Part shown: piece after piece, positions 34,969-35,068 of the stretch
How positions within the stretch are numbered: the stretch's first letter is position 1
Layout: every line of letters begins with the position of its first letter
Source of the DNA: an uncultured Photobacterium sp.
GTDB taxonomy: Bacteria > Pseudomonadota > Gammaproteobacteria > Enterobacterales > Vibrionaceae
Direction: 5' to 3'
DNA: 35,068 nt
NCBI GenBank assembly: GCA_947039005.1
Contig: CAMQXY010000024.1
Location: 1-35,068 of the forward strand
Position numbers and translations under genes: made by a program
The notes under the pieces: generated by a model
The model's database searches: none
What the model saw: the letters and a program-made list of their open reading frames with translations, nothing else
What the model was told of the DNA's origin: nothing

Positions 34969-35068
34969 CTGATCCCAATTTTAGTCTGCTATTTTTGGTT
35001 AACAGTAGAGACACCCTATGATTTTTAAGACATATGGGCATTATACAAACATCGTTTAATATTAATCA

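Overview
This window reads as chromosomal DNA of a marine gammaproteobacterium of the Vibrionaceae, most likely Photobacterium or a close relative. The reasons are the rsx/rnf–nth block followed by motY (the T-ring protein of Na+-driven polar flagella) and rnt, the yejK/yejL/yejM trio, an E. coli-like sodB and grxD, and AT-rich intergenic DNA with compact terminators. The genus is an inference; the sequence carries no rRNA or other direct marker.

Layout. 1-3137: the end of the rsxC-rsxD-rsxG-rsxE (rnfCDGE) electron-transport operon, opening inside the Ala/Lys-rich tandem repeats of RsxC and closing at a UUCG-loop terminator. 3242-6712: nth (endonuclease III), a PhyH-type oxygenase, motY on the minus strand behind a near-consensus sigma-28 promoter, and rnt. 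6843-9866: a FadL-type outer-membrane porin and a COG2056 (YuiF-like) transporter. 9899-12345: grxD and sodB diverging, then asd convergent to sodB. 12346-14616: a 700-bp AT-rich interval with a perfect palindrome and leader hairpins, then an NhaC-family transporter and an unusual terminator whose loop is three 18-bp tandem repeats.

14615-25720 is a complete minus-strand urea module, transcribed urtA-urtB-urtC-urtD-urtE-ureD-ureA-ureB-ureC-ureE-(small His-rich membrane protein)-ureF-ureG. UrtABCDE is a high-affinity urea ABC importer; UreABC is the nickel urease, and every nickel ligand and catalytic residue checked in UreC is present; UreDEFG mature it. Start/stop overlaps and very short gaps indicate one operon. 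Two NtrC-type half-sites 30 bp apart lie about 165-180 bp upstream of urtA and suggest control by nitrogen limitation. The unexpected member is a 69-residue secreted or membrane-anchored His-rich protein between ureE and ureF.

26216-28619: a plus-strand yjiH-yjiG-M20 metallopeptidase cassette, probably membrane transport coupled to hydrolysis of a peptide or amide. 28775-29143: ygbA (nitric-oxide-response family) with a striking 31-bp inverted repeat upstream. 29440-32673: yejK divergent from yejL-yejM. 32741-33013: a small lipoprotein with internal YxxGxxDG-like repeats. 33296-34915: a GAF-GGDEF diguanylate cyclase that lacks the inhibitory I-site aspartate.

Most genes are ordinary housekeeping or accessory genes. 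The observations most worth following are the small urease-operon protein, the putative nitrogen-control sites, the palindromes upstream of nhaC and ygbA, and the repeat-filled terminator. No phage, insertion sequence, CRISPR array, rRNA or tRNA was seen.
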